A stretch of DNA of 64,000 nt. Source: Pyronema omphalodes (Eukaryota; Ascomycota; Pezizomycetes; Pezizales; Pyronemataceae). This document shows, piece by piece, positions 12,601 through 23,115 of this stretch. Under the pieces are notes generated by a model. It was given only the letters and a program-made list of their open reading frames with translations, was not told where the DNA came from and ran no database searches. Position 1 is the stretch's first letter. Each line of letters begins with the position of its first letter. The position numbers and the translations under genes were made by a program. The stretch lies in contig JAJJXM010000091.1 of assembly GCA_024516155.1 (NCBI GenBank), forward strand, positions 98,289-162,288. The letters run 5' to 3'.

Positions 12601-14206
12601 GCCGACGAGGGTGAGAAGCGGCAGTGTGTCACGATATCGAATTTTAACCGCATGACTGTGGAAACTATATAAGCTGTGCTGTTCCCCTCTGAGGTTTACA
12701 ATATTCCTCTTCCCACGCCTACTACTTCATCTGAGATTTCGACCAGTATTGTCGGACAACATCTCCACTAGGATGTGTAGACTGTCTATTACTGTAAGAC
12801 CCATTGTCTCTGCCTAGCATGTTTCTGCGTGCCTTCATGGAGCTGACCCATTAGTAACTCAGTTTTCCGCCAGCGTTATGCTATGTGCAGGTATTTGATC
12901 TTGACTTTTACTTTCCAGAGTCTCAAATGTACACACGCCGGGAAGGTCAGTAACACTCACTAGGGTGAAATTCCGAAAAGTGGTCCTAACACTCATGGGA
13001 TGAGTTGTGGTTTTATTTCATAAATCTGGAATGCTCCTCTATGCATGCCCGATCATCGCCATTGCGAGGAAGAATCTTGGGAAATGGAAATCTCAGACGC
13101 TGCAGTGAGGTCAGCCGATAGGAATTCTGTCAAATCGGGAGGGTAGTTGGCATGTCCTTGCTACAACCTGCCAATGTATTACTGAAATCGTTTGGTACTC
13201 CCAGCGCCAGATATATTGCGGACCGTGAGGAAAAGCTGCAGATAAAGCTCCGCTTGAAGAACTTTCATTTCTTCGGCAAATTATTCTTTCCTTGGTCAAC
13301 TTTCACAGCTTAAGTCCTGGAGTACTTGAAAGCTATGTATAATTATGCCGGACACACCTTTATACCTGTAGTCCTATGATCAGCCAATAGAACCTCCTTC
13401 CGCCTGCATCTGCCGAGGGCAAACAGCACAGATCAAACATGACCGGGACATTTCAGCACTCCGGTGATAGCAGGACCTCACTGAGATATGTTCAAACGGC
13501 GTGCTGTAAGCAAAGATGATACTTTGAAGAGAAATCATTCACAACAATACTGACTGGCAGTCCCAAAACTGTATTGGGCCTGATACATGGCATCTGTGCA
13601 CCGATGTTGGCACTTCCTTCAACAGCTACGGCAAAGATCGGTCATATGGGACAGCCTCGAACAGGTTGATGTTGATTGCCGTTGAACAGCGATCAAAGCA
13701 AGTCTTTCCGGATGTAACGCGATAATCTGAATCCCATCAGACACCACAGAAATCCCGGTCCTGCTCAATTCAATAACAATCCGTTTGACTCAGTTCATAA
13801 TCTGTCATGCATCTCGTTCTTATCGTTACCAAGTTGCACATACCACATCAAGAACATTATAGAACAATGATATAGACCATGAACTGTGAAGTTTTCTTCA
13901 GGTTGCAATCAGCTCATGTTGCATATATGGTTGTGGTTGGACTGCCAGGACATCATTTCTGATGACTGTGATTTGGACAATGTCCCATTGAGTCATGCAT
14001 GTCGGCACACCCCGCACTGGGGTGGCCCAAAGCTTTCTGTTGCCACCTCAGCGGAGTTTCAGTTGCATAACATTGGATGACATGTCCTGAGCACCATATA
14101 TTGGAAAGGATTACATTCTCCCTCTCATACACCGTAGCGTGGTTTCTGATAATGTCTCAGCACTGTCTTTGCAAGCTTATGGTACGGTCTCGAAATGCAT
14201 GCCGGC
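9698..14206. other. Gene-poor interval before the LINE insertion
   Basis: Short frames only, several of them overlapping on both strands (for example 10077-10355 and 11673-12042), none with a domain I can name. A TATATAAG element followed by a pyrimidine-rich stretch near 12,670-12,730 recalls a retrotransposon LTR promoter, but no TG...CA ends or target duplication could be defined. The right part (13.3-14.2 kb) grades into the CpG-poor, TG/CA-rich sequence seen beyond the LINE. Confidence 0.4.
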
Positions 14207-14220
14207 AACAGCTACTTTCA
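14207..14220. repeat. Target-site duplication of the LINE (left copy)
   Basis: AACAGCTACTTTCA here is repeated exactly at 16111-16124, directly after the poly(A) tail. The 14-bp length fits target-primed reverse transcription. The first one or two A residues cannot be distinguished from the tail. Confidence 0.9.
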
Positions 14221-16110
14221 ACTGGGAAGCGTATACACGGCAACGGCGACCGCCCCGATTCGATCTCAACAACGACCACCGAGACCGTCGATTCTGTCAT
14301 CGGATTCGGATTCGCAACACTGATGTACGTTGCTCACTGACTTTTCAGAGCGTTCCACGTTGATTTCGTTGACTTTTGTCACAAAATCAGAGTTTTCCAC
14401 GCGCTTCGCCTTACCCCGCCTCGCGGAATGTCGCCTAAACACCCACAGAGCAACGCCCGACCATCCAGACAATCCAGCAACGCGTACAATGCTCTAGCCG
14501 ACCTTGCTCAAGATGGAACAACCTCCAATCTTATTGCAAGAGATGGAAGAATTGATGAAGTCGATGGATACAGCACTGGGATGGCTGTCCAGAAAGTGGT
14601 CTTGGCAAGATCACCAGATCCCTCGGCTACACCACACAAGCAGCCAGCAACCACCACGAGCTTCCAGGACCTCAACCAGTCTTACGAAGACACGAATGAC
14701 CTCTACGACCGCCTCGATTGTGACTTCGACATGATACACGACGCCCTAAGGATGCGAAATAACGCCTTGCAAGTGAGGTTTGACTTCGCCATGCTGAAAC
14801 TGGACCACCGAATGGGCGAGAATACTGCGCTCCAGGCAGCATATGCCTCCACACAGGCGCAAGTAGCAGATCTAACGGCTGCTGTCGACGCCCTCACGAA
14901 GGAAACCAAAGATCAGCACGTAAATTCGGTGCCCCCCTCACCGACCACCACGCCCTCCTCTGCCGCCATGGAAGAGGTGACCATGCAACTGTCAGTTGTC
15001 CAAAATGACATCCAAGATGTTCTGGACGCCGTTCGCAATCTTCCCGGCAAGACAAAGCGAAGGGGGAGTGACCAGAACACTGAACCAACCTCACCGACAT
15101 ACCGACGACCGTCAAACCACAGACCCAGAGCTTCATCACCGGAGCGAAGCTTGATGCAGTCGAAACATGCGACTACCGCCGCTCAGGACAAGCTTGATGC
15201 CAACAAGCTCAAATCCTCGCCACCTCTCCCTGTAATCTCTTCAACTGAAGTCACGCCTGAACCTCTCCCTGTCAGCACTGCTGGACAGGACACACCTTTA
15301 CCTGACGCCCCAAGCGCTGCACCAGCTGGGAACGACGGATGGATGACTGTGAAGGCGAAGGCCACACAGAAGAAGAAGCGGAAAGCGGAGGAGACAATAC
15401 TTACGGCAGCAACATCCAGCAACACCCCTACAGCAAAGAATGATGGAAGGGGAAAGAATATCCACCAACCTAGTCCGACCACCCCCTCTGCACAGAAGAC
15501 TTGGGCAGAAGTCGTCAGGAGTGGAGGCATCAACGTCCAGATTGCGCTGGGGAATGGCAATCTTTGACTCACAACACCACCGACAGAAAGGGGAGAGAGG
15601 CGAGGAGGGGCAGCACGAAGGCTGAGGAGGAAGGCAGGAGAGAGTGAGAGAGTCGAGGGGAAGAGGGGCAAGGCGGGCCTGGGTGTCTCTGTGGGCAATG
15701 AGTCAGGAGGCATCAGTGGAGGAGTCGAGACGGGGGAGGTGAGAGCGGGTGCAGGCAGCCCGCAGGCTGTCTAACGTTTTTAAAAAAAAACAAAAAATAA
15801 AAATAAAAAAAACAAAAAAAAAAAAAAAAATGGGGGATGTACATGTGGAAGGGTGGAGGACATTCGAACACTGGGCGAGGTGTTTGAAGAGCGTACAGGG
15901 CTCAGGGACACATAGACGAGAAGGACAGAAATGGAGTACGGATAGATGAGAGGGGGGGGCTACAACCCCAAGCACGAAAGACCGCTCCGGGGCGCACCCG
16001 GTGACTATTGGGGTCACACCCGATAGTTAACAATGTAAATTAATCAGGTAGCTTCCGCCATAACCTTACGGTTAGATGCGTGTATGAATAAAAAAAAAAA
16101 AAAAAAAAAA
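14221..16110 (+). mobile_element. Non-LTR retrotransposon (Tad-like LINE), ORF1-only / ORF2-less copy
   Basis: About 1.89 kb bounded by a perfect 14-bp target duplication. Order: 207-bp 5' UTR; ORF1 from 14428; an A-rich tract (15,779-15,830); a G-rich 3' UTR; AATAAA at 16,087; and a terminal run of A to 16,112. The 5' end and 3' tail are both present, yet the apurinic endonuclease and reverse transcriptase of ORF2 (usually over 3 kb) are absent. It is therefore either an internally deleted copy or a non-autonomous ORF1-only lineage mobilised in trans by a full-length relative. Confidence 0.85.
14428..15567 (+). CDS. LINE ORF1 (Gag-like) protein of the Tad-like element
   Basis: 379 codons to a TGA at 15565-15567. 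The same frame stays open beyond that stop to a TAA at 15772-15774, so the stop probably interrupts an original product of about 448 residues. Seen: Ser/Thr/Pro-rich ends; a central helical, coiled-coil-like part around residues 90-170 (MHDALRMRNNAL-type heptads, AQVADLTAAVDALTKE); basic tract KKKRKAEE; and the late motif TWAEVVRSGGINVQI found in fungal Tad-type ORF1 proteins. ORF1 products bind element RNA and form the ribonucleoprotein. No zinc knuckle is present. A shorter minus-strand frame at 15183-15713 is its shadow. Confidence 0.75.
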   Translation: MSPKHPQSNARPSRQSSNAYNALADLAQDGTTSNLIARDGRIDEVDGYSTGMAVQKVVLARSPDPSATPHKQPATTTSFQDLNQSYEDTNDLYDRLDCDFDMIHDALRMRNNALQVRFDFAMLKLDHRMGENTALQAAYASTQAQVADLTAAVDALTKETKDQHVNSVPPSPTTTPSSAAMEEVTMQLSVVQNDIQDVLDAVRNLPGKTKRRGSDQNTEPTSPTYRRPSNHRPRASSPERSLMQSKHATTAAQDKLDANKLKSSPPLPVISSTEVTPEPLPVSTAGQDTPLPDAPSAAPAGNDGWMTVKAKATQKKKRKAEETILTAATSSNTPTAKNDGRGKNIHQPSPTTPSAQKTWAEVVRSGGINVQIALGNGNL

Positions 16111-16124
16111 AACAGCTACTTTCA
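16111..16124. repeat. Target-site duplication of the LINE (right copy)
   Basis: Exact copy of 14207-14220 immediately following the poly(A) run, marking the 3' boundary of the LINE. Confidence 0.9.
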
Positions 16125-18623
16125 TGTTCATTATTCCCCAATTTTGTCTGTCATTTCCCAGTGTCTTTGCTGTTGTTTTCCATGGTCACAATCAGGTTCC
16201 TGAAGGCATCTTGAAAAGGACATGCCAGCAAACTTCCTGTTGAATTACAAGAGCAAAGAGCCTAGCGGGTCATGCTAGAGCAAGGAAGTAATGGAGGGTG
16301 CAGAAGCTTTTTCAGGAAGTTAGACAGCTGGGGGGGTGGCAGTGGGGGAAGGGGGAGGCGGAGGAGGAGTGTTAAAGGGAAGCGAAAAGTTGGGTGTGTT
16401 GTGAAAACATCGATTGTCATCAATGTGATCACAGTGCCACCCATTCGAGAGCACCATACCGACGATGAGCAGGGTGATGGCGGCAGAACAGCACCATGAA
16501 GAGGCACAGAAAACCTTCATAGGAGAGAAGAACATTACCAATCCTGTAAAAACTGTTCACCTCAATGTTCCAGGTCCTAAAATACCCATCATCTGGCCAG
16601 CTGTTCATGCCTGGTACACTTCACAAACATGATATCTACAAGAGGTGTAAAAGCACATTGTGAGCAGCATATTGAGGTCAACATGGTCATGAACTGAAGC
16701 TCCCAACGCTGGGTCTTGTGCAACGATAAAAGGATGTACCAGTACTCAGCATTGTCAAATGATCAGCAAGCTCATTTTCTTAACGCATAAAACAACAACT
16801 GCATCCATGAGTCCAATGTAACAATTCATATGGTGTGGGCACATACTATATCCAGTCTCATGGCCAAAGGCCAACAACGTACTATGGAATACAATGGGTG
16901 TGGGAATTGCTCATCAGTAAGGAAAGATACATTATGGTGTGTTCCAGGCCTTATTACCTGATTAAAATGCCAGGTTTAGTAATGACATGTTCTGGCAACA
17001 AGGCATGCCTGATGACTGTATGGTCAGTGGCCAAAGAGCCTAGTGGACATTGGACATACATTGAACATCAATACTATACATGAAGCTGATTCAGGAGTCA
17101 TTCTCTATCCCACATTCTCGTGAATTAGTGAATCTATGTTATACGATAGGAAAGGAAACAGCCCACAATTATCCTTCCCAATGCTGCGCCGACCACCATG
17201 ACAAAGGAATACAATGAATCCAGGAGGATTTGGCGGAGCCCCTTAGAGAGCTGCCCTGGAGTACGGCACCATGGCAGCATCAATCACAGCAGGTTGACTT
17301 GGCTTGTTTGGAGGTTCAGGTACCCGAAACTGTAGTACACTACATTTCTTGTAATTACTCAGACCTCTTGATCCAATAAATATGTATAACACCGTTATTT
17401 GTTCATGGTTTGATAGGATCTTATCGCAGCCACTCTCTCTTGTTTGAAGCTCACAAAACTTTCACAGTCCATCAGGAGCTCTCTTGTCATCGCTTCCCCT
17501 TGACCTGTCGTATCATCACTCCTGCTGAAAACCGGCACTGTTCCCATGAATGCATTTTAGATATTACCACTGTGACCTGACGGCCCAAAGTTGAGGAGAA
17601 CGACACAGGATTCAATTCAACATCACCGCATCAAGAACGAGCCATTCCAATGACCCTGATAGGATTCCATGCATCGATAGCTTCAACAGATATGCCAATC
17701 CTGCACCCCTGCCTCCCATTACTATCACTCCCCACTCTGGCAGCATGTAGTCCAAGATGTTTTGTCACTCATCACCCTACTATCATTTGAACACTGTCAG
17801 GCAATTGTGACGTGGACCTCAAGGCTCCGACTAACTCTTCAGTGGTGATTGATCTTCAATCATGATTTGTTGATCTGATGCATAACTTTGCTTCAGTTGA
17901 GCTGATAATAATATAGTATACTGTAGCCTGCAATCAGTCGCACATTGTTGCATGGTGACCACGCCATGATCAAGATCCTGGTATCAAGCTCAGCCGGTGC
18001 ATCACCGGACATAAACTGTCCACATCCCTATGTATCAATTACTGACATGGCTATCATCTGGATAAGATGCCTTCCGTGCTGCTCAGCGGTGTCACAGACT
18101 GCAAGCTTGGTTTCATAGAGTACTTCACCTGGGAATCCCGTGTTCGGCAATGACAGGCATTGCCCTGGTATGATTCCAATTGAAGGATACACAGTCGTCC
18201 ATTCTCGGCTATTCCCCCATTGATTCCTTCATTATATCTCATTCCTCATGAGATCTGCATTTTCATGGTTCTTGTGTGATGATGTAGTAGACTTGAAGCA
18301 ACCATTTCGAATGTGGGAGCTTTCAGGAACACGTATTCACACGTTAAACAATGCCCTTTAAGATGTTTATGTTGCAATGACGATGAAAGTGGCTGCGGGC
18401 TTGTAAGGGGCACAAGGCAGAGGAGCGTGAGGTCATCTCTGTAGGCAGGAAGGATGTATATAATATAATACAGGAGCAAAGAGTAGATGTATTACATACA
18501 AGATAATGGACAGGAGATGCATGGCTGGTAGAGCAGTGTGGGAGCAGCATGATTGGAAATGCAGCACCTAACAGGTGGGGTAGAGTACACAAGGACATCT
18601 GACTAACGTCATGAAAAAATTGA
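16125..18623. other. CpG-depleted decayed sequence without a supported gene
   Basis: TG/CA-rich sequence with few CpG (3 in 16,561-16,860, against about 13 expected from its base composition). Only short frames. A minus-strand frame at 16320-16541 begins with a hydrophobic, signal-like segment (AITLLIVGMVL) and ends in a proline run coded by a G-rich tract (16,329-16,370). It may be a small secreted protein or chance. Nothing else is recognised. Confidence 0.45.
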
Positions 18624-19660
18624 CTATGATTGTTGCATAGCATGCCCGACTTTCACTTCCCGTTCCAGTACTATGCTGATTGTGTTGATATTAGTCTCAC
18701 AGACCCAAATGTTATTCAATAGAGCACACATTATCAGATGGATAGAATTCGGATATAACAATGCAGTGGTCCCTTTTGACTCAATCTCCTCAGCAAGAGC
18801 AATGCATCTGAAAATCATAGACACGAGCTTCGTAATCTAGAATATGATCTTGTTGAGACATAGGGAAGATTGGAGGAAACAGGGAGCGGGGAGGAGAATT
18901 ACGTTGCCAGCACCAAAGGTGTTATTACCCCACATACAGGGATCATGGACAGAAACACCGGGGCTATTAATATAATAGTGCGCGCCACCTGGTTTAGTTT
19001 CAGGCCCATATTCTGGACCAGGAACCGCGAGCAAGGCTGTAGTGCCTCTGTTGATCAAATTTGGAATCGGCATGGCTTCCTCACAGGGAAGTATGGTCTG
19101 ACACATATATACATCTCCACCAAGAGTATTGACTGCTGGAAGCTTCCTGGTAGCTTCATAGCAGAGGTTACGGTTAGGGAACGGCTTTGGTGCTACCCTA
19201 TCCTCCCCACAGTGATCCCACCATGCTCCTTCCATGGATGGGCATATGCTACTGCTTCTGGATTGTACTGATGCATTAGTGTTCCTGGTTTACAGTTATA
19301 CTGGCACCATAATCCTCTAAAAAGTGAGCTATTTATGAAAGATAATATAAAGAAGGATCAATTAAAGTACTTACGCTGTGCATGGGCGATAATAACTGTC
19401 GGCCCAACCTTCATCTGATACTATGGAGTCACTGAGAATATCTCGACACTATCCCAGGGAAATGGGCACTCAATATGCGAGTGTACCAGTTGCTTTTCAA
19501 TAAGGATTGAACCATTGACGCCTGGAAAAGTTTCTGTGATATTTTTCCTTGGCTCAGTCATTTCGCCATAAGCAAAACCAGAGCTTAGGCACGGCATTAC
19601 GAAGATGATCGTAAATATCTCGGCCATGATGGCTTGAGCTGTTGCTTTTTTTATGAACAT
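18624..19660 (-). pseudogene. Decayed SUN-family (group II) cell-wall protein gene
   Basis: Reads right to left. Exon 1 (19660 to 19375) starts with a hydrophobic signal-like stretch and reaches ECPFPWDSVEIFSVTP, matching the family's CxFP...VTP block. An 8-nt slip with a TAG then shifts frame into DEGWADSYYRPCTA. A 58-bp GTAAGT...TAG intron (19317-19374) still splices in phase into GLWCQYNCKPGTLMHQYNP. A further frameshift near 19,230 leads into KPFPNRNLC, CQTILPCEEAMPIP and HYYINSPGVSVHDPCMWGN, all hallmark SUN-domain blocks. A GT...AG pair (18902 to 18808) would join a third, degenerate exon ending at 18624. SUN proteins are secreted glucan-modifying wall proteins. Two frameshifts and a premature stop make this copy non-functional. 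Confidence 0.75.
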
Positions 19661-22563
19661 CGTGTTTGTATGATGCTCCTTCCAATTAGATTTAAATATA
19701 ATCTATTACCTATGTTTTCTTTTTTCTCTCTAAAACCATTTTAAGTCAGTGAAATAGAAATCAAAAGGAAGAAGTCTGAAATCTAGCTCAAGATTGTGGT
19801 CACTTACCACAGAAACAATTGGACGTGGTTATGGAGTACCAACTGGAGGTGAGGGGCCGGAGTCCTATTTATGCTCCTCCCTCCCTCTTCCCTCCGTCCT
19901 CCACGCTCCCCAATCTCCGCTCCCCATCATGTATTTCATCATACCCTTACTCCCCGCTCACCTCTCATTCCTTATGCGTTCTACCTACCCTCCCTGCCTT
20001 CCTTCCCCGCTCCCCTTTCCCCCCACCGAGCCAATTAAGCCATTGATATTGATCATAATTACAACATTCACGCTCAGGAATCGCATTCTGGAACCCTTAT
20101 GTGTTGACTAGATCAAGACTACGTTTACCTCGCCTGCTAATCGTTTACTAGATTAGCTGAACATGAACCGAAAAAATAGAGATCTCGTGGTGGCAATGAG
20201 ACCCCAAAGAATAGCCGGCAGGTCCGAAAGCTTAATACCCTGTCTGCGATCTGTTCCTCCTTATGACACAATGAGTGAGTCGATGGAAATCATTTCCGAC
20301 AACTGTGCTGATAATATACCTGGAATTGTCTCGGAGATCATCCGGAGATCTCTGCTGTGGAGTTGACAGTTCCTTAGTCATCAGATATCATTGGAGATTC
20401 CGTAATTACACAGGTTGCGCTCAAGTCTTTTGTCGACGTTACATACCATCTCTGGCGGACATCTACTTGGATTTCCTTTTCTCATCTTTCACTGATAAAT
20501 GATGCAAGACGGGTCATGGTATGGGTCTCCCTGTACAATGAGGGTGGTAATGCATCATCGAGATGCAAAAGCAACAACCTTTTGGTATCAGTTCAGCAGG
20601 CCATGTGGTTTGGTTTTGCAATAAGTAGGTCAGTACCAACCTGACAGACTGCAGGTGATGCTATCTATGAACCCAGCAGCAAACTTCTGCCGGCGTATAC
20701 TCTCAGTGCGAATGTATAAAATGTGTGGCGATTACTGGTTAATCAACTATGCGGATCCCTCATCTTATACATCGATGAATCACAGCCTTGCAACTAAATC
20801 CTCATTGATGAGGTTTGTATGCCTATCAAGTGCACGATGCGCACTATTATATCAATATTGTTTGATATTGCTGCTGGTAATAACTTTGACTAGGGTAACA
20901 ACATCCTTGATGTTGGCTATGTCCTTCTTTCACAAATGGTATTTTCTCAAACACTTGCAGGTATCCAATGATAATGAGTCTTGCGCAACAATAACATGGC
21001 AGTTTCTCGGATCCAGAGCAACCAGCAACAATCATCAGGTGGTTTCACTGGTACTGCATTATATGTCAATCTGGGTTGGGATTGGATCTCTAATCTGCAG
21101 GGATTCCCGCTGTGCGACAGTTGACACCATGTCTTCTGGCCTCACAGCCTTGATGCATAGCGCCTAATTACTATAGATGAGTGCAGACCAACATGGTGGT
21201 TTGATGTGCTGAGGGCATGAACAAGCAGAATTTGCTGATGCACACCCGAACACCAGCGCGTGAAGCATTCTCAGTCACAGTTGATCGACAGTACTTGCGC
21301 TGATACCCATCTTCTGGCAACCACCATGGCTGACAAAGACTCCAAGATCACTTGACTCAGCCCATCATCAGTGAAAATCACCGCCTCCATGTGCCTTCCC
21401 TCCCGAAACCTCAACCCCGCCATAAGCCTTTCCATCTGATCCACCAGTGATTCATACTGTCATAGTGTCATGCATGATACAAGGACCAGCTATATTACTA
21501 ACCGGCGTTAACCCGCATAACAACACCAACTGCCATGGCAGTCTGCTATATTTGAGCTAGGGGGTAGCTGTGGATCAAGGTATGTCATCACGGTAGCTGG
21601 GAAAATACTCGGTCGGAATCATCCTGATTTCCTCGTACCTCTTGCAAATAACCAACCCTGTGTGAGGGCAGAAGGATGTGCCAGAGGAAGTATGTTGGCA
21701 GAGCCATTCCTTCGCAATGCCACTGGGAATCTGAACTACCCCAGGGTTGTTGTGCGAGAATGATGTACTGGTGTGGATAGAGCGGCGCAGATGACAGGCG
21801 CTAGATTAGGAGAGGGCAAGGCAGTGGTTCCGGGTTGCGGGCACTACTGCAGATCCTACACCATCTGTTTCCAAACTGTGATTAGAGAGCCGAACCCACA
21901 AGAACAGACAAGAAATCCCATCGAAGGCATCCTGTGGAGCCACCTTGATCGTGATGAGGCATTGTCAAATGTAACCCAGGCCTGAACTGCTTGTAGTCAA
22001 GACCTGGAGGGTATCCTGAGCATCTGTGAAGACCATGCCGAGAGAAGGACAAGCAGGTCAGGGTACCTCCTATGTATCATAACAATCCGGCACTGCTCCT
22101 ATCATTCACGTCCCAGGCATCTGTCCCTCTGCAATGCTTTTGCCCCTGGATGTGGGGAGAGGATCACGGTGCTAGCAATCGCAGTTGGCAGGGAGCATGA
22201 AGCTCCCACAAGGCATACTGACGGGATGTCGAACATTTCCTGACGTGTCGAGTGACTGTTGCACTGAGTGTTGCGGGGAGCAATTCTGGTTTGCAGGGAG
22301 AGCATAACGGTGTTATATTGTGAATCTGACTATAGACAAAAAGAAAGACTGGCAGGTTGCACACGTTGCGTATCATTCTAAAAGAATTTCTCGACTGGAA
22401 CCTGGAATCTCAGAAATCAAATACCAATAGGTTAGAGTGGAACAGCCATGACACAGAGATGGGATGTCTGTCGCGAATCATGGAAATCTGGTGGCACGAT
22501 GTACCTCGACTTCACAGAATAGGCTACTCCAACCCGTTGTTTCAATGAAAAAACAACAACAGA
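19661..22563. other. Decayed sequence with no recognised gene
   Basis: Contains a pyrimidine-rich stretch at 19,860-20,040 and a 170-codon plus-strand frame at 20655-21167 that has no domain I can name and is overlapped by a minus-strand frame. CpG is scarce (5 in 20,881-21,180). I cannot support any gene here. Confidence 0.4.
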
Positions 22564-23115
22564 ATGTCCTCCAACAATGTTACTATCGACCCTCCCATGA
22601 GGGATCCCGATCACCATGAACTGCTCTGCATCTGTGATGCTTATGATGAGCGTCTCTATGGTAGGGCGGAATCGGTGGAGAAGCATTGCTCACAAGTGAA
22701 TAGGCCTTCTTGGGTTGACCCAAATTGTGTCAAAGATGTGCCAGCACTGTCAGTCAATGGGTGGTCAGACACCTCATCCTGGACCATAACATTGCCCTCG
22801 ATTGCCGATTTTGGCATTGGCCGCCTCAAGCCTGGCTTGTGGAAATGCATTCCCATGTTTGGACCACTCCATGGGTGGACCAAGCATGACTTTCAGACGA
22901 TTCTCAAGGAAATGCAGCAGGGCATGGCGAGGAATAACACGACAACGTGGCGCCACCCATTCAAACAGCCGGCCAGGCTGTGTGGGCAAAACAAGAAACA
23001 TCCACGACAAAACCTGGCAAGTGATAGGAACACGAATAAAGTGTGTCTACAACAGCCAAACAAGACAACTCCTGTAAAAATCTTTCAACTTCAGTATGCG
23101 CTAATCACCTACTGA
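22564..23115 (+). CDS. Possible uncharacterised protein (183 codons)
   Basis: The longest frame in the decayed 16-28 kb stretch, starting MSSNNVTIDPPM and containing SWTITLPSIADFGIGRLKPG and MFGPLHGWTKHDF. No domain is recognised. Minus-strand frames overlap it (22432-22686, 22656-22883, 22774-23010), so its reality is uncertain. It could be an orphan gene, a transposon-derived fragment or chance. Confidence 0.2.
   Translation: MSSNNVTIDPPMRDPDHHELLCICDAYDERLYGRAESVEKHCSQVNRPSWVDPNCVKDVPALSVNGWSDTSSWTITLPSIADFGIGRLKPGLWKCIPMFGPLHGWTKHDFQTILKEMQQGMARNNTTTWRHPFKQPARLCGQNKKHPRQNLASDRNTNKVCLQQPNKTTPVKIFQLQYALITY

Noticed and set aside
12540..12800. Possible solo LTR with TATATAAG promoter near 12,670
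   Set aside because: No TG...CA termini, target duplication or second copy could be found in the window.
15183..15713. 176-codon minus-strand frame opposite LINE ORF1
   Set aside because: It is the antisense shadow of a GC-rich Ser/Pro/Ala coding region and has no own features.
19794..20111. Proline/leucine-rich frames at 19.8-20.1 kb
   Set aside because: Overlapping frames in a CT-rich tract; composition alone explains them.
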